Assembly: GCA_032622095.1 (NCBI GenBank)
Contig: CP136062.1
Coordinates: 14,911,710-14,975,709, forward strand
From: Siphonodentalium dalli
Lineage: Eukaryota; Mollusca; Scaphopoda; Gadilida; Siphonodentaliidae
Length of the DNA: 64,000 bases
Direction of reading: 5' to 3'
Below the pieces are notes generated by a model. The model worked only from the letters and a program-made list of their open reading frames with translations. It was not told the DNA's origin and made no database searches. This document shows positions 35,153 through 46,775 of this stretch, one piece after another; position 1 is the stretch's first letter, and the number at the start of each line of letters is the position of its first letter. Both the position numbers and the translations under genes were made by a program.

Positions 35153-35299
35153 TTTGTTTTCAGTTGTATAGCTCACAACTAAAAATCAGAATGTTAATTG
35201 TGGAGAAAATAGCTTCGAGTATTCAAATTACTAAATGTTTGGAGATTTTTCCAAGGGAAATCGCTTCTATTTAGTCCGAGTATTTCCAATCATGCAACA

Positions 35300-35775
35300 G
35301 ATGTTTGGATATGTACTATTTATCCAGGGGGGGGGGTAATTCCAATGTAGTCCCAGTATTTCCAATCATACAACAGATGTTTGGATATGTACTATTTATC
35401 CAAGGGGGGGGGGGGGTAATTCCAATGTAGTCCCAGTATTTCCACTCAATGCAATTTGTTTGAAAACTTATCCACGGGAAATCGCTGCTACATGTATGTA
35501 GTCCGAGAATTGCCACCCAATTGAATACTGAGCCGTTTATCCAAGGGAAATCGCTGCTACATGTATGTAGTCGAAGAATTGCCACTCAATGGAATACTGG
35601 AATACTGAGCTGTTTTATCCAAGGGCAATCGCTGCTACGTGTATGTTCTCGGAGAATTACCATCCAATGGAATAATGGAATACTGAGCTGTTTGTCCAAG
35701 TGTGTGTAGTCGGAGAATTGCCATCCAGTGGACTAATGGAATACTGAGCTGTTTATCCAAGGGAAATAACTCCTA
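35300..35775. repeat. degenerate tandem repeat of about 75-100 bp
   Basis: About six units share 'tttatccaagggaaatcgct', 'tagtc(g/c)gagaattgcca' and 'caatggaatactgagctgtt'. The first two units carry G-runs at 35329 and 35405. Sits immediately upstream of the 34888-35152 exon. Confidence 0.7.
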
Positions 35776-35919
35776 TGTGGTCATTGTCTACTTATAGATT
35801 TGCGGCGACTTTATCCTCTGTCGTCTGTGTTTCCTCACTTGAAATCCTAGCACAAACTCATATTACTATTATAGTAACTGTTTTAGTCAGCTAGTACATC
35901 CAACTATAACACTGGAGCT

Positions 35920-35985
35920 ATGGATGACATTCACTCCATTATGGACGCATGCACTGAGGCTGTATGTCGACACAATCCAGTCCAC
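35920..35985 (+). CDS. tentative short first exon
   Basis: ATG at 35920 gives MDDIHSIMDACTEAVCRHNP then VH, and the frame meets a donor GTACGT at 35986 (phase 0). The 22 residues have plausible coding composition, and the site lies about 770 bp upstream of, and divergent from, the minus-strand exon at 34888-35152. No family can be named from so short a peptide and no partner exon was found. It may be an internal exon or chance. Confidence 0.22.
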
Positions 35986-35999
35986 GTACGTAATCAAAT

Positions 36000-36760
36000 A
36001 ATTTTCGCATCAGCATCACCAACGCTTGTTTGACATTCGGAAACAAGCACTATATATAATAGCATCTAACAATTTGTTCACGCAGAGTCCAATCATATAT
36101 ATAGAACTGACATAAATTATGACAATATTACTTAGGCCATAGAAAATTAAATGGTTGTTTTTTTATTTTATTTTTTATTTTGACATATTAATCTTATTAC
36201 TTTTCATGTGCGTATTTTACTCTCCAATATTGGCATAAAACTACTTTTGGTTATTTTTGTATAAATTTTAATATCTCACCATACTTTTACTAAGAAATCA
36301 ACCTATTCTGAGATGCTGAAATGTGTTCTTTGTCTTTTATGAAATTTAAATTCAATAGATTTTCTTGAAAATCATGGGAAAAAAACTTTAGGGTAGGGGT
36401 TTAAAATAGGGTCGGTAGGGAAACACAAACCACAAATATGTTTTTATTTGGCCTTATCCAGTTTGGTCCACTCAGCATACAATCTGTGGCGGTGATAACA
36501 CTGCTGATCTCTTGTTAAACACAGAGAATCTAATCTACATTGATCACATAACGCGGTGAACGCGGCACGTTCTGGAACTTGACCGTTGGTCAAATGACCT
36601 CTTGCACCTATGATATGCTAAACTTATTCTCTTTGTTTGGAATTGCGTGGTTGTAATAATGTAGGACAACCTACTTTACTTTAGTCGGGTTGTGTTAATA
36701 GCTCGTGCGTGCTCGTATTCTTGTTATTTTCACAAACTTAGTCATAACACTAAAAGTACC
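36000..36760. other. AT-rich intergenic sequence
   Basis: No coding, repeat or hairpin structure of note; T-rich around 36150-36330. Confidence 0.4.
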
Positions 36761-36768
36761 TACACATA

Positions 36769-37172
36769 TGTGACCCGCCATATCAAATCCAGTCGTAAGT
36801 CGGGATTTTTTTTACACTGTGCCAATGCATTCTCTTATATATGCGAGTCGACCATAGGTCGCCTCGCATATATAAGAGAATGCATTAGCCTAACAATTTT
36901 TTACAATTTTAATAAAAAATTTCTGGTATTCTTTAACAATTTTATAATTTCACCCATACATGCAGAGCCCCAGACAAACATGAGCAGCTTCTATATATGT
37001 GTGGGTCTCCTTGTAGGGTAATGGATGTTTTTTATTTTATGTCCTAAAAATTGTAAGAGAAACATTCATTTAAAAAAAATGACCTATGGTCGACTCGCAT
37101 ATATAAGAGAATGCATTGGCACAGGGTAAAAAAAATCCCGACTTACGACTGGATTTGATATGGCGGGTCACA
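36769..37172. mobile_element. TGTGACCC-family MITE, copy 3, both termini present
   Basis: Left TGTGACCCGCCATATCAAAT and right ATTTGATATGGCGGGTCACA are inverted, extending inward through 'ccagtcgtaagtcgggattt'. The left palindrome is present (36824-36891); the right one is reduced to 'gacctatggtcgactcgcat' with its outer arm. The centre also has a shortened 'gagcag..cttctatatatgtg' block. This copy defines the full element ends. Confidence 0.88.
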
Positions 37173-37714
37173 AATGAAACAATAAAACACTCATACCGAG
37201 TCCGTTCCTCCACAGCTATGATTATATGATACAAAAGTAAAATATGTGTTGGTGTTATGACCAATTTTGTATCAGGTACCTGTGGTTATTTCATGTAACA
37301 GAGATCTGCGTCAGAAACGCTCGTCACTTTTAATATATATACATGTAAATAGTTCTATTTGCGTAATATAATGCCAGTAAATGCATATAATGCATGTATT
37401 ACAGCGTTTTATAATGCCAAAAAAATCATATAGCAAATTTCCAACGGTTCCATGATGTAAGCACTCTTTATTGTTACCATATCAGGCATTGACTAACACC
37501 AAACGCTCTTTATTGTTATCATATCAGGTATTGACTAACACCAAACGCTCTTTACTTTTCTATACAGAGGCGAGTCGGGACTCGATTTCACACTAGGGTT
37601 AAGGGTTCACTCGCGGATGTTCGGGAGCTTCTGTCAGCGTGATCTTATTAACCTCTGTTATTTCGCGTTCCGTTTGTATAATGTTTAGCTGATTCTTGGT
37701 TACATGGGCCATGG

Positions 37715-38003
37715 GCGTTTTATTTATAGAAATGGGAATTTTTGGGCGGATTAAAAGTCGAACTGCGACCCGGAGGCCGAGTCCGATAAAAGGTGTAGTT
37801 GGGAATTCTTGTGAGATGCATGAGAAACCTTCAGTGATAAGCCGTATATAGTTGTTGTAATAATTTGAAGGATTAATTGTTTTAACGGAATTATGAGTTG
37901 GTCATTCGTGAAACCAATATATTTTATATTATATAATTACAATCATGGGTATATAATATATGATCTTGAGCGCGTTACCATTTTTGACATTGGTTTTCTT
38001 GTT
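37715..38003 (+). repeat. dispersed repeats matching 16640-16730 and 19245-19312
   Basis: 37715-37803 repeats 'ttttatttatagaaatggga' and 'gcgacccggaggccgagtcc'. 37930-38003 repeats 'aattacaatcatgggtatat' and 'tcttgagcgcgttaccattt'. The complement of the latter occurs at 3443-3482 and 49006-49050. Confidence 0.6.
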
Positions 38004-38086
38004 CTAAACTAATTATCTTTGTTTAGAATTGCGTGGTCGTAATACGACAACATGTATCTCATTTTCCCTCCGTGTATTAACCCTGG

Positions 38087-38226
38087 CAGAGGATCGTAAA
38101 CGAAATTTCAACAGTCAAGCCCAATGGGAAATACATGACAGCCTCGCCTTCACAACCACGCATGGGACACAGCAATAAATCATAGAAAACTTTCCACGAA
38201 TAAACTATCAACGAAAGCGTTGTGGC
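38087..38226 (-). other. weak candidate exon region
   Basis: A minus-strand frame reads FYDLLLCPMRGCEGEAVMYF then PLGLTVEISFTILCQ. A possible phase-1 acceptor ('gttgtgaag|GC') would join in frame to the phase-1 donor of either anchor exon, and FPLGLTVEISFTI loosely resembles an ML-domain strand. The acceptor tract and the donor (GTTAAT) are both poor. Recorded as a lead for the missing middle exon, not as a gene. Confidence 0.15.
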
Positions 38227-38634
38227 ACAGTGGTTGAGGATATATTGCATATATTTTTTCAGAATGCCCACATCTAAGAAGATATTTGAACGATATTACT
38301 AAAATGATTAAATGGAACTGGCAACGGGAAATATCGTTATCCTCGGATCCCAGTCAATGGGAGATAACTCTATGACGAATATTTTATTACCCCCCAAAGT
38401 CCGAAATTTTCATTTCGAAGAATTGTCAACGTATTTCATATCATAGATTGTTGGTATATTCTTTGATAAGCGCTCTGAATGAATATTGTGCTTGCCATCA
38501 CACAATAAAATACATATAGCTAGACATGCCATGTTCACATGTAATTGTTTATTAATTGTTTATTGTTTTATTATGAATTGTATTGTTATCATACTGCCTT
38601 TATTGGTGTGTATGCAAATAAATCGTATCGTATC

Positions 38635-38925
38635 GTATCAAGGGGGAATACATAAACTAGTTCGAAATCTAGGTCCGTTCTGACATTTTCATCACCAGAG
38701 TTACGACCCTTTGTAATTATTTGGCGATACCGACATCGGCGACTGCTTGCTCGTAATCATACACTATATATATACAGAACAAAAGTTAATCATGGTAGCT
38801 TATCGTTTAAGTCATTTTTAGTATCCAGATATATGCACGAAAATGTCTCTCTGGATCCTAAAACTAATATCAAGATATTGGTTTATGATACCCCCTCCGA
38901 TTTATCGTGTATTTCTACCGAGATT
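38635..38925 (+). repeat. dispersed repeat R4, copy 1
   Basis: Near-identical over about 290 bp to 45559-45866 ('ctaggtccgttctgacattt', 'ggcgataccgacatcgg', 'gcacgaaaatgtctctctgg'). Begins with 'cgtatcgtatcaag'. Confidence 0.85.
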
Positions 38926-39399
38926 GTATTTCTCACATTTTATGGTGTCTTGTTAAACCAACGGTTCAATCCACTGAATATTAAGTTTAGCATAAATCCA
39001 GCCAAAAATGTCAAGTGATTTTCAACAAACAATTTCTCTGGATCTATCTAGCGAAAAATCTTGAATTTACATATCATCTTCTTTGTATGTAGAATGTGAG
39101 TAATTATTAAGAGACGACAAAAACAATAGATGTTAATAAATTTGAAAGGTTGACAATATTTTCTTTATTTTTGCCTTTCGGTACCAAGAACTGATGGAAT
39201 AATTAATAATTTAACACGACATTCCAATCACGAAATGGCTTATTCTCTTGGCTCTATGAGAGGAGGCTTAATTTGTATCATAATGTTGAATTATATTTTG
39301 AATTGCATAATATAGCATCATACCCCTATATAGTATAATTAAGAATAAAGCAGTCACAAATATTCCAGCCCAATGAACACAAATGTTGATACGCAATGT

Positions 39400-39790
39400 G
39401 GACCTCAACTCAATTTTTCAATGATCAACAGGTATGACATGAAAATTCATAAATATTGAACATTATTTATGGGTAGTTGCCTTTCTAGATGGAAATAATC
39501 ATTAAATTTCATGAATCAAGAATAATCTAGTCTCCTCTCATGATATCATGGAAATAATAACTGCACTATTGAAAAAAATCCATTTTAATAGAGAAAGTCT
39601 GAAATTGTTCATGCCATAAAAGAAAAGTAAATGAGGTTATAATTTCCAATGGTTCGATGGTTCTTAAATATTGTGTCAATATAATCGCTTCTATAAAATT
39701 TTACAAGGAAATTCCTAACAAATTTTGAGAAAATCCATTGGGAAATACCAGGAAATGTTATCAAAACGTGCGTCTGACCCTTAAATGAAA
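39400..39790 (+). repeat. dispersed repeat R3, copy 2
   Basis: Homologous to 24120-24460 with moderate divergence; ends near 'aaacgtgcgtctgaccctta'. Bases 39840-40270 that follow contain no gene. Confidence 0.6.
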
Positions 39791-40271
39791 GTACACAATA
39801 TATTATTATGTCATGTGAAAGACACAATTAGTGGATCATGCTGGTGTGTGTGGTATCTGTGATTTGTTTTAATGAGCGTACGGTAGAGAGTGCAATATTT
39901 ATTACTAATGTTTGTAATAATTTATAAGTTTTTTGCCCTTTTCAAAAAAGGTCTTAATTTAATAATTTAACCGTCCGTTAACATTTTAGGTTTCCGACCG
40001 ATAACTCCATTTTTTTTTTTAAATTTGAACCAAAATTGGAATGTTTTTTCCCAGCTAAAAAGACAGGCCAAGTTCGAACATGGGTTCTGTCCAATTATTT
40101 TCACATGAATTATTTTCCTTTTTCGCATTTTGGCATTGAAATTAGGGGTGTATCAGATATTCTCTTTAAGCTCAAATCGTAATTGTATTTTGCGGTAGTA
40201 CAATTCGAAATGACAAAAGTGCGTATTTTGCCACGCACGCCCTAGCGACGCTCTTGTTATCAATAAAAACT

Positions 40272-40671
40272 TTAACCCTTTACCCAACAAACCGGCCAAA
40301 ACCGGCCAAATAAAGCTTCAACAGCCTAAAATATCTTCGGTCTGTCTCAATAGAACCATACAAATATGGATATCATTGGAACCGGCTCCTTGACCACATT
40401 GTGATAGTTACAGTTATACCCTGTGCCAATGCATTCTCTTATATATGCGAGTCGACCATAGGTCGCCTCGCATATATAAGAGAATGCATTGGCCTAAAAA
40501 AAATCTGTTTTTAACACTTTTTACCATTTTTTCTTACATTCTTTAACAATTTTATAATTTTTAATGTGTTAAGCCAATGCATTCTCTTATATATGCGAGG
40601 CGACCTATGGTCGACTCGCATATATAAGATAATGCATTGGCACAGGGACGTTCTGTTGGGTAAAGGGTTAA
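40272..40671. mobile_element. piggyBac-type MITE, 400 bp, reverse orientation
   Basis: TTAA at both ends, CCCTTTACCCAACA and TGTTGGGTAAAGGG. Entire element is the reverse complement of the copy at 41163-41562; both palindromes are present, the right one with an 'ataagataatgc' substitution in a single arm. Confidence 0.9.
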
Positions 40672-41162
40672 TACTCTCAGTCAAATTTTATACTCAAATT
40701 CTATTTATAGGTTGGAATTTCCCACCAATAGCCTGACATTTGAGGTGCCGTTTGGAATTTTCTGACCCAATTTGGTGCGAATGAAGTGAGCTGAGTCTGG
40801 CTATTGGTTTGGGTCAAGGGTGTGTTGCAGTTAGAAATTAGAAAGTGAATAGGTGTACCATCCGTAGACCCTCTAGCGACGTCACTGCGGCTGGATTGGT
40901 CACTCACACCGGGGGTTTTTTGTGTTAAAGTTTCCCAGGTCCCGAAATTGTGATTAAGTTACCCAAGTTCCCGAAATTGTGATAAAGTTAGCCGAGTTGG
41001 GCGAAATTGTGATACAATTGCCCAGAATAATAACATTTTATGTATAGCAATCAAATATTCTTTTTTAGATCAAAATTACCACCTGCAACTATACTATAAT
41101 GTCTTTGTAATCAATGAGGGCAGTCACTTGCCAAACCTGAACAATATATCCCTCAGTCACTT

Positions 41163-41562
41163 TTAACCCTTTACCCAACAGAACGACCCTGTGCCAATGC
41201 ATTCTCTTATATATGCGAGTCGACCATAGGTCGCCTCGCATATATAAGAGTATGCATTGGCTTAACACATTAAAAATCATAAAATTGTTAAAGAATGTAA
41301 GAAAAAATGGTAAAAAGTGTTAAAAAAAGATTTTTTTTAGGCCAATGCATTCTCTTATATATGCGAGGCGACCTATGGTCGACTCGCATATATAAGAGAA
41401 TGCATTGGCACAGGGCATAACTGTAACCATCACAATGGGGTCAATGAACCGGTTCCAATGATATCCATATTTGTATGGTTCTATTGAGACAGACCGAAGA
41501 TATTTTAGGCTGTTGAAGCTTTATTTGGCCGGTTTTGGCCGGTTTGTTGGGTAAAGGGTTAA
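41163..41562. mobile_element. piggyBac-type MITE, 400 bp, reference copy
   Basis: TTAA-flanked with inverted CCCTTTACCCAACA. Layout: left palindrome 41195-41261, spacer with 'taacacattaaaaatcata', right palindrome 41341-41407, then 'cagggcataactgtaaccat' and 'ccggttttggccggtttgtt'. The palindrome pair occupies the left-centre, so the outer ends are unequal in length. Non-autonomous; no transposase. Confidence 0.92.
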
Positions 41563-41879
41563 ATCGCATTCATATTGTGAAATTTGCTCAACCTGGGAAA
41601 CTTTATAACAATTCTCCCCAACCTGCATGGGTAACTTTATCACAATTTTGGGAACCTGAGTAACTTTATCAGAATAGACCGTCGATAGTGACCAATTCAG
41701 GGTCACTGCGTGTTGTCCTCGGTTAAACATATTTTATTGACAATACAACAAGTAAATGACATAAAGGGATTGGTGCACAAGTGCTAACCACTTAGATGTG
41801 TTCAGCTCCTCGCAATATAAAGTAATGTTGCAGCAATATACTATATTGCCATAAAAGTATAAGGAGAGTGAGAGCTGGA

Positions 41880-43414
41880 CGAGGAACTGAATGGTGAAGG
41901 GAAACGGGGACGTGGCAACCAGGTAACTGCACGGTGAAGGGAAAGGGGACGCGGAAACCAGGTAACTGAATGGTGAAGGGCAAGCGGAAACCAGGTAACT
42001 GAATGGTGAAGGGAAAGGGCAAGCGGAAACCAGGTAACTGAATGGTGAAGGGAAAGGGGACGCGGAAACCAGGTAACTGAATGGTGAAGGGAAAGGGGAC
42101 GCGGAAACCAGGTATACCTGAATGGTGAAGGGAAAGGGGACGCGGAAACCAGGTAACTGCATGGTGAAGGGAAAGGGGACGCGGAAACCAGGTAACTGCA
42201 TGGTGAAGGGAAAGGGGACGCGGAAACCAGGTAACTGCATGGTGAAGGGAAAGGGGACGCGGAAACCAGGTAACTGAATGGTGAAGGGAAAGGGGACGCG
42301 GAAACCAGGTAACTGTATGGTGAAGGGAAAAGGGAAGCGGAAACCAGGTAACTGCATGGTGAAGGGAAAGGGGAAGCGGAAACCAGGTAACTGCATGGTG
42401 AAGGGAAAGGAGAAGCGGAAACCAGGTAACTGAATGGTGAAGGAAAAGGGGAAGCGGAAACCAGGTAACTGAATGGTGAAGGGGAAGGGGAAGCGGAAAC
42501 CAGGTAACTGAATGGTGAAGGGAAAGGGGACGCGGAAACCAGGTAACTGCATGGTGAAGGGAAAGGGGACGCGGAAACCAGGTAACTGCATGGTGAAGGG
42601 AAAGGGGAAGCGGAAACCAGGTAACTGCATGGTGAAGGGAAAGGGGACGCGGAAACCAGGTAACTGCATGGTGAAGGGAAAGGGGACGCGGAAACCAGGT
42701 AACTGAATGGTGAAGGGAAAGGGGACGCGGAAACCAGGTAACTGCATGGTGAAGGGAAAGGGGACGCGGAAACCAGGTAACTGAATGGTGAAGGGAAAGG
42801 GGACGCGGAAACCAGGTAACTGCATGGTGAAGGGAAAGGGGACGCGGAAACCAGGTAACTGAATGGTGAAGGGAAAGGGGAAGCGGAAACCAGGTAACTG
42901 CATGGTGAAGGGAAAGGGGACGCGGAAACCAGGTAACTGCATGGTGAAGGGAAAGGGTACGCGGAAACCAGGTAACTGCATGGTGAAGGGAAAGGGGAAG
43001 CGGAAACCAGGTAACTGAATGGTGAAGGGAAAGGGGACGCGGAAACCAGGTAACTGCATGGTGAAGGGAAAGGGGACGCGGAAACCAGGTAACTGCATGG
43101 TGAAGGGAAAGGGGAAGCGGAAACCAGGTAACTGCATGGTGAAGGGAAAGGGGACGCGGAAACCAGGTAACTGCATGGTGAAGGGAAAGGGGACGCGGAA
43201 ACCAGGTAACTGCATGGTGAAGGGAAAGGGGAAGCGGAAACCAGGTAACTGAATGGTGAAGGGAAAGGGGACGCGGAAACCAGGTAACTGCATGGTGAAG
43301 GGAAAGGGGACGCGGAAACCAGGTAACTGCATGGTGAAGGGAAAGGGGACGCGGAAACCAGGTAACTGCATGGTGAAGGGAAAGGGGACGCGGAAACCAG
43401 GTAACTGAATGGTT
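41880..43414 (-). repeat. 39-bp satellite array, about 38 units
   Basis: Units 'ggtgaagggaaaggggacgc' + 'ggaaaccaggtaactgcat'. G/A and C/A variants (gacgc against gaagc; gcat against gaat) are interspersed. 39 is a multiple of three, so the minus strand stays open for 580 codons as a 13-residue repeat (QLPGFRVPFPFTM). The array abuts a truncated piggyBac-type MITE at 43415. Confidence 0.97.
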
Positions 43415-43427
43415 ACTTCCATAGGTC

Positions 43428-43658
43428 GCCTCGCATATACTTCCATAGGTCGCCTCGCATATATAAGAGAATGCATTGGCCTAAAAAAAATCTTTTTTTA
43501 ACACTTTTTACCATTTTTTCTTACATTCTTTAACAATTTTATAATTTTTAATGTGTTAAGCCAATGCATTCTCTTATATATGCGAGGCGACCTATGGTCG
43601 ACTCGCATATATAAGAGAATGCATTGGCACAGGGCCCTTCTGTTGAGTAAAGGGTTGA
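43428..43658. mobile_element. piggyBac-type MITE, 5'-truncated copy at satellite edge
   Basis: Begins with two tandem 'acttccataggtcgcctcgc' pieces (half of a palindrome), then the reversed spacer, an intact palindrome at 43559-43627 and the end TGTTGAGTAAAGGGTTGA, where the terminal TTAA has decayed to TTGA. The other end is replaced by the 39-bp satellite. Confidence 0.8.
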
Positions 43659-43659
43659 A

Positions 43660-44092
43660 GTACATTACAATAACTAGTGGTATTCATCTTCAATGGTATT
43701 CCCACATTCGTACTGGTAGTGCTTTGATGTATGGTTTATACATTTGTCCCAGTGCAGGTCACTGCAACAACATCTAATGTTTGCAATGAGAAAAATTAAA
43801 ATTCCGCTTCACAACTTACAGTAATTTATGGGTTTATGTTTTTTTTAAAGAATTCTGTTAAAGGCCCAATTAATTTTCGAGTCACCGATTATTTTTTATA
43901 GTGCCTTGGTAGACGGTTTTAATAAGAATATATGCCATACAATATGATTACAATACTATAATTCATCACCATTTCGAACGTCTGTGCCTCAGAAGATGAC
44001 CACATAGAGTTACAGAAAATAACTGAAATCATAAAATCATTTGCCCCTTTATGGCTCCCAGAATGCAACATAATTCAAACTATAGTTTATAT
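43660..44092. other. intergenic sequence
   Basis: No gene or organised repeat recognised. Text near 43900-43980 ('ttaataagaatatatgccat') resembles the complement of 4330-4380. Confidence 0.35.
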
Positions 44093-44150
44093 TCAATGGA
44101 AGGTGAATAACTCTATATCTAAATATATAGAGTTATTCCCCTTCCATTGA
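44093..44150. repeat. 58-bp hairpin
   Basis: 'tcaatggaaggtgaataact' with 'ctatat' pairs with 'atatagagttattccccttc' and 'cattga', leaving a loop of a few bases. Downstream of the 44396-44678 donor, so intronic if that gene is real. Confidence 0.65.
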
Positions 44151-44395
44151 AAATAATCGACTTTGGGCAGAAACTTTAGCACAGAACAGACGTCGTACTC
44201 TCAACAAAAACAACATGTTCAGAGTTTATTACATCTAATAAGTTGATAATACAGTGTTTTGGAGCTTCCACTTCCCAATGGTATGAAACATGGCATATAT
44301 ATTATATAATGTGATGTGGGGGTTCGAAAATTAAGTGGGCTTTTAAAGTTGTCCTTGCAGGGAAATAATTTGGGCTCTTGTGTTTTGGTACTCAC

Positions 44396-44678
44396 CACAG
44401 TTGTCATATAGATCTCCGATGGAAATAAATCCGTTGTTTGACATGAATGCCTCCCATGCATCTTCAGAAATCGGAATCGGATCATAGTCGGGAGATTTCG
44501 GATCATAGTCGGGAGATTTCGGATCAGTGACGAAATTATTTCGATGCCTGTTCGACGATTTCCGTGAGTTTGCAAGCATGATATCTTCAGATGAGCCGTG
44601 GTAGAACATGGTGAAGTACAGAGCGACAAACGCTACCACTGTCACAGACATGCATCCCGCGCAACACTTCCCCCACAT
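44396..44678 (-). CDS. paralogous first exon of a putative type II membrane protein with ML-domain start
   Basis: The start used is ATG 44678, which aligns with the start of the 34888-35152 exon; another in-frame ATG lies four codons upstream (44690), and the longer open frame reaches back only through a TTG. Product: MWGKCCAGCMS, a hydrophobic span (VTVVAFVALYFTMFY), HGSSEDIM, a basic patch (SRKSSNRHRNN), then a tandem duplication of the octapeptide DPKSPDYD, and NGFISIGDLYDNCG at the donor TGTG|GTGAGT (phase 1). It shares with 34888-35152 the cysteine tail, membrane span, HGS(A/S)EDIM, SPDYDP and GDLYD(S/N)CG, while the linker differs. Either a tandem gene copy or an alternative first exon of one gene. 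Confidence 0.55.
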
Positions 44679-45059
44679 AGTCCTACGCATGCGCCTTGTT
44701 GTGCAGTATGGGACGAACAATGCCCCTTTGAAAGCGTTGCTAATTAGTTGGTTGATTGGTGGTGCCAAGAGCCCAAACGTCGCATATATCAGACCAGATT
44801 CCTCGGTCTGAGTATCAGATCCTTAAAGTAAAAAACCTGTCCTCAACCTGATGGTTAACAAAACTCTGATGCCTCAAGATATAAGCGTGAAAAATCAGCA
44901 GGTTACCACCTAAAATGCTGATTAGCAAATTTCCCGATTTCAGTTTAACTCAAATATAGCGACGGTAGTCAGTCGTGACTCGTGAGTTGTGTAAATGACA
45001 CATAATACAAGTTAGATATCCCAATACAGGAAGGGGACACATCTTGAACGCCCGACATG

Positions 45060-45222
45060 CCTGTTCAACAGTTCAAAATCCCGTTCAGCAGTACGGGGGC
45101 TGCAGTTCAGCAGATTATCGCGAACGCAGTTTACTCAATTATAACGAAGTTAATAGAGTTTACGTTATGCAAAAGACTTGTACTCGATGTGCCGTAACCA
45201 TATACAGGGAGGGAAAACCATA
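45060..45222 (+). repeat. flank duplicated upstream of two MITE copies
   Basis: 'cagcagattatcgcgaacgc' to 'accatatacagggagggaaa' recurs at 46878-46997, in both cases directly before a TGTGACCC-family MITE. A shorter relative ('ttcaaaattccgttcagcag') is at 46030. Indicates segmental duplication that carried the MITE along. Confidence 0.8.
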
Positions 45223-46004
45223 TGTGACCCGCCATATCAAATCCAGTCGTAAGTCAGGATTTTTTACCCTGTGCCAATGCATTCTCTTATATATGCGAGT
45301 CGACCATAGGTCGCCTCGCATATATAAGAGAATGCATTTGCCTAACAATTTTTTACAATTTTAATAATTTGTTCTTGTATTCTTTAACAATTTTATAATT
45401 TCACCCATACAGAGCCCCAGACAAACATGAGCAGACGACACTCTTCTATATGCTTCTATATATGTGCGGGGCTCCCTGTAGGGTAATGGATGTTTTTTAT
45501 TTTATGTCCTAAAAATTGTAACAGAAACATTTATTTTAAAAAAATTAAAAAAAAAATTTATCGTATCGTATCAAGCGGAATACATAAAATAGTTCGCAAT
45601 CTAGGTCCGTTCTGACATTTTCACCACCAGAGTTACGACCCTTTGTAATTATTTGGCGATACCGACATCGGTGACTGCTTCCTCGTAATCATACACTATA
45701 TATACAGAACAAAAGTTAATCATGGTAGCTTATCGTTTAAGTCATTTTTAGTAGACATCCAGATATATGCACGAAAATGTCTCTCTGGATCCTAAAACTA
45801 ATATCAAGATATTGGTTTATGATACCCCCTCCGATTTATCGTGTATTTCTCCCGAGATTGTATTTCTTCCAATACAAGATTGTATATCACAAGATAGTAT
45901 TTCTCTCAAGATATGTGTAGGTCGACTCGCATATATAAGAGAATGCATTGGCACAGGGTAAAACAAATCCCGACTTACGACTGGATTTGATATGGCGGGT
46001 CACA
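45223..46004. mobile_element. TGTGACCC-family MITE, copy 4, interrupted by repeat R4
   Basis: Left terminus, left palindrome (45274-45340) and the 'cacccatacagagccccag' centre are intact. At about 45555 the sequence switches to R4 (45559-45866) and returns at about 45917 with the outer arm of the right palindrome and the right terminus ATTTGATATGGCGGGTCACA. Either an insertion with local deletion or a recombinant. Confidence 0.8.
45559..45866 (+). repeat. dispersed repeat R4, copy 2, inside a MITE
   Basis: Near-identical to 38635-38925; a four-base 'gaca' insertion near 45751 and a different 3' end are the main differences. Confidence 0.85.
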
Positions 46005-46315
46005 TTTGACCGACGTCCACCCCAGTTCATCAGTTCAAAATTCCGTTCAGCAGTTCATATGCAGATTACTACAATTTGGTATTCCGTGTAATATCCATGC
46101 AATGATGCAAGGGTGGATCCTACATGCAGAGACGTGCATGGGCGCCCCCGGCCTATTTTTCGCCACGTAGTGCAACATTTTGTATCGGAGTGTCGGAAAA
46201 TATCTCGCCCAGTGCCAAGTTTTATCAAAAATAAATATAGCAATTTAGACAATTCCGTCTATATGTATAGCGCAAATGAATTATTTACATGAGTCGACTA
46301 CACCCTGCGTGGTAT

Positions 46316-46404
46316 ATGTAGTCCGAGCATTCGATAGTACGGAGGTTTGCCTCAGACTATATATATATATCGAACAATCAGACTATCGAACGCTCGGACT
46401 ACAT
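46316..46404. repeat. 89-bp hairpin
   Basis: 'atgtagtccgagcattcgat' and 'atcgaacgctcggactacat' pair with a 43-base loop that itself contains (at)n. No flanking duplication recognised. Confidence 0.7.
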
Positions 46405-46639
46405 ACTGGCGGCAGTATCATCATAAAGACATTTATATATAAAGGCATATACGCCATACTACTATGGTATACATGTATACATAGTATATTTTCAAATTAT
46501 TATAGAAATACAATGCTGATTCGTTTAAAATAGTATATATGCATAGCATTTAGAATTGGTTATGTCTTCCATCACGTGTTGTGTCACCCTATATAATTGG
46601 AACAAATGTGTGACAATAAGAGATTTCGAAAAGCGAGGT

Positions 46640-46775
46640 ACTCAATATTTGGAAAAGCGAGGTACTCAACCGCACTGATTCGTTAAGCGGGGAGGGGGTA
46701 CTCGACCGCACTGATTCGTTAAGCGGGGAGGGGGTACTCGACCGCACGAAATATTAAGCTGGGTACTCAACCGCA
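46640..46775 (+). repeat. tandem repeat of about 48 bp
   Basis: 'aagcggggagggggtactcg' and 'accgcactgattcgtt' repeat about three times with shorter 'aaaagcgaggtactcaa' units before. Confidence 0.75.

Noticed and set aside
34874-35176. Longer N-terminus for the anchor exon starting at 35176
   Set aside because: That first codon is GTG on the minus strand; the ATG at 35152 aligns with the start of the paralogous exon.
41734-43476. 580-codon minus-strand frame with a 13-residue repeat
   Set aside because: Arises from the 39-bp satellite (multiple of three). It begins in a MITE palindrome and ends in unrelated sequence.
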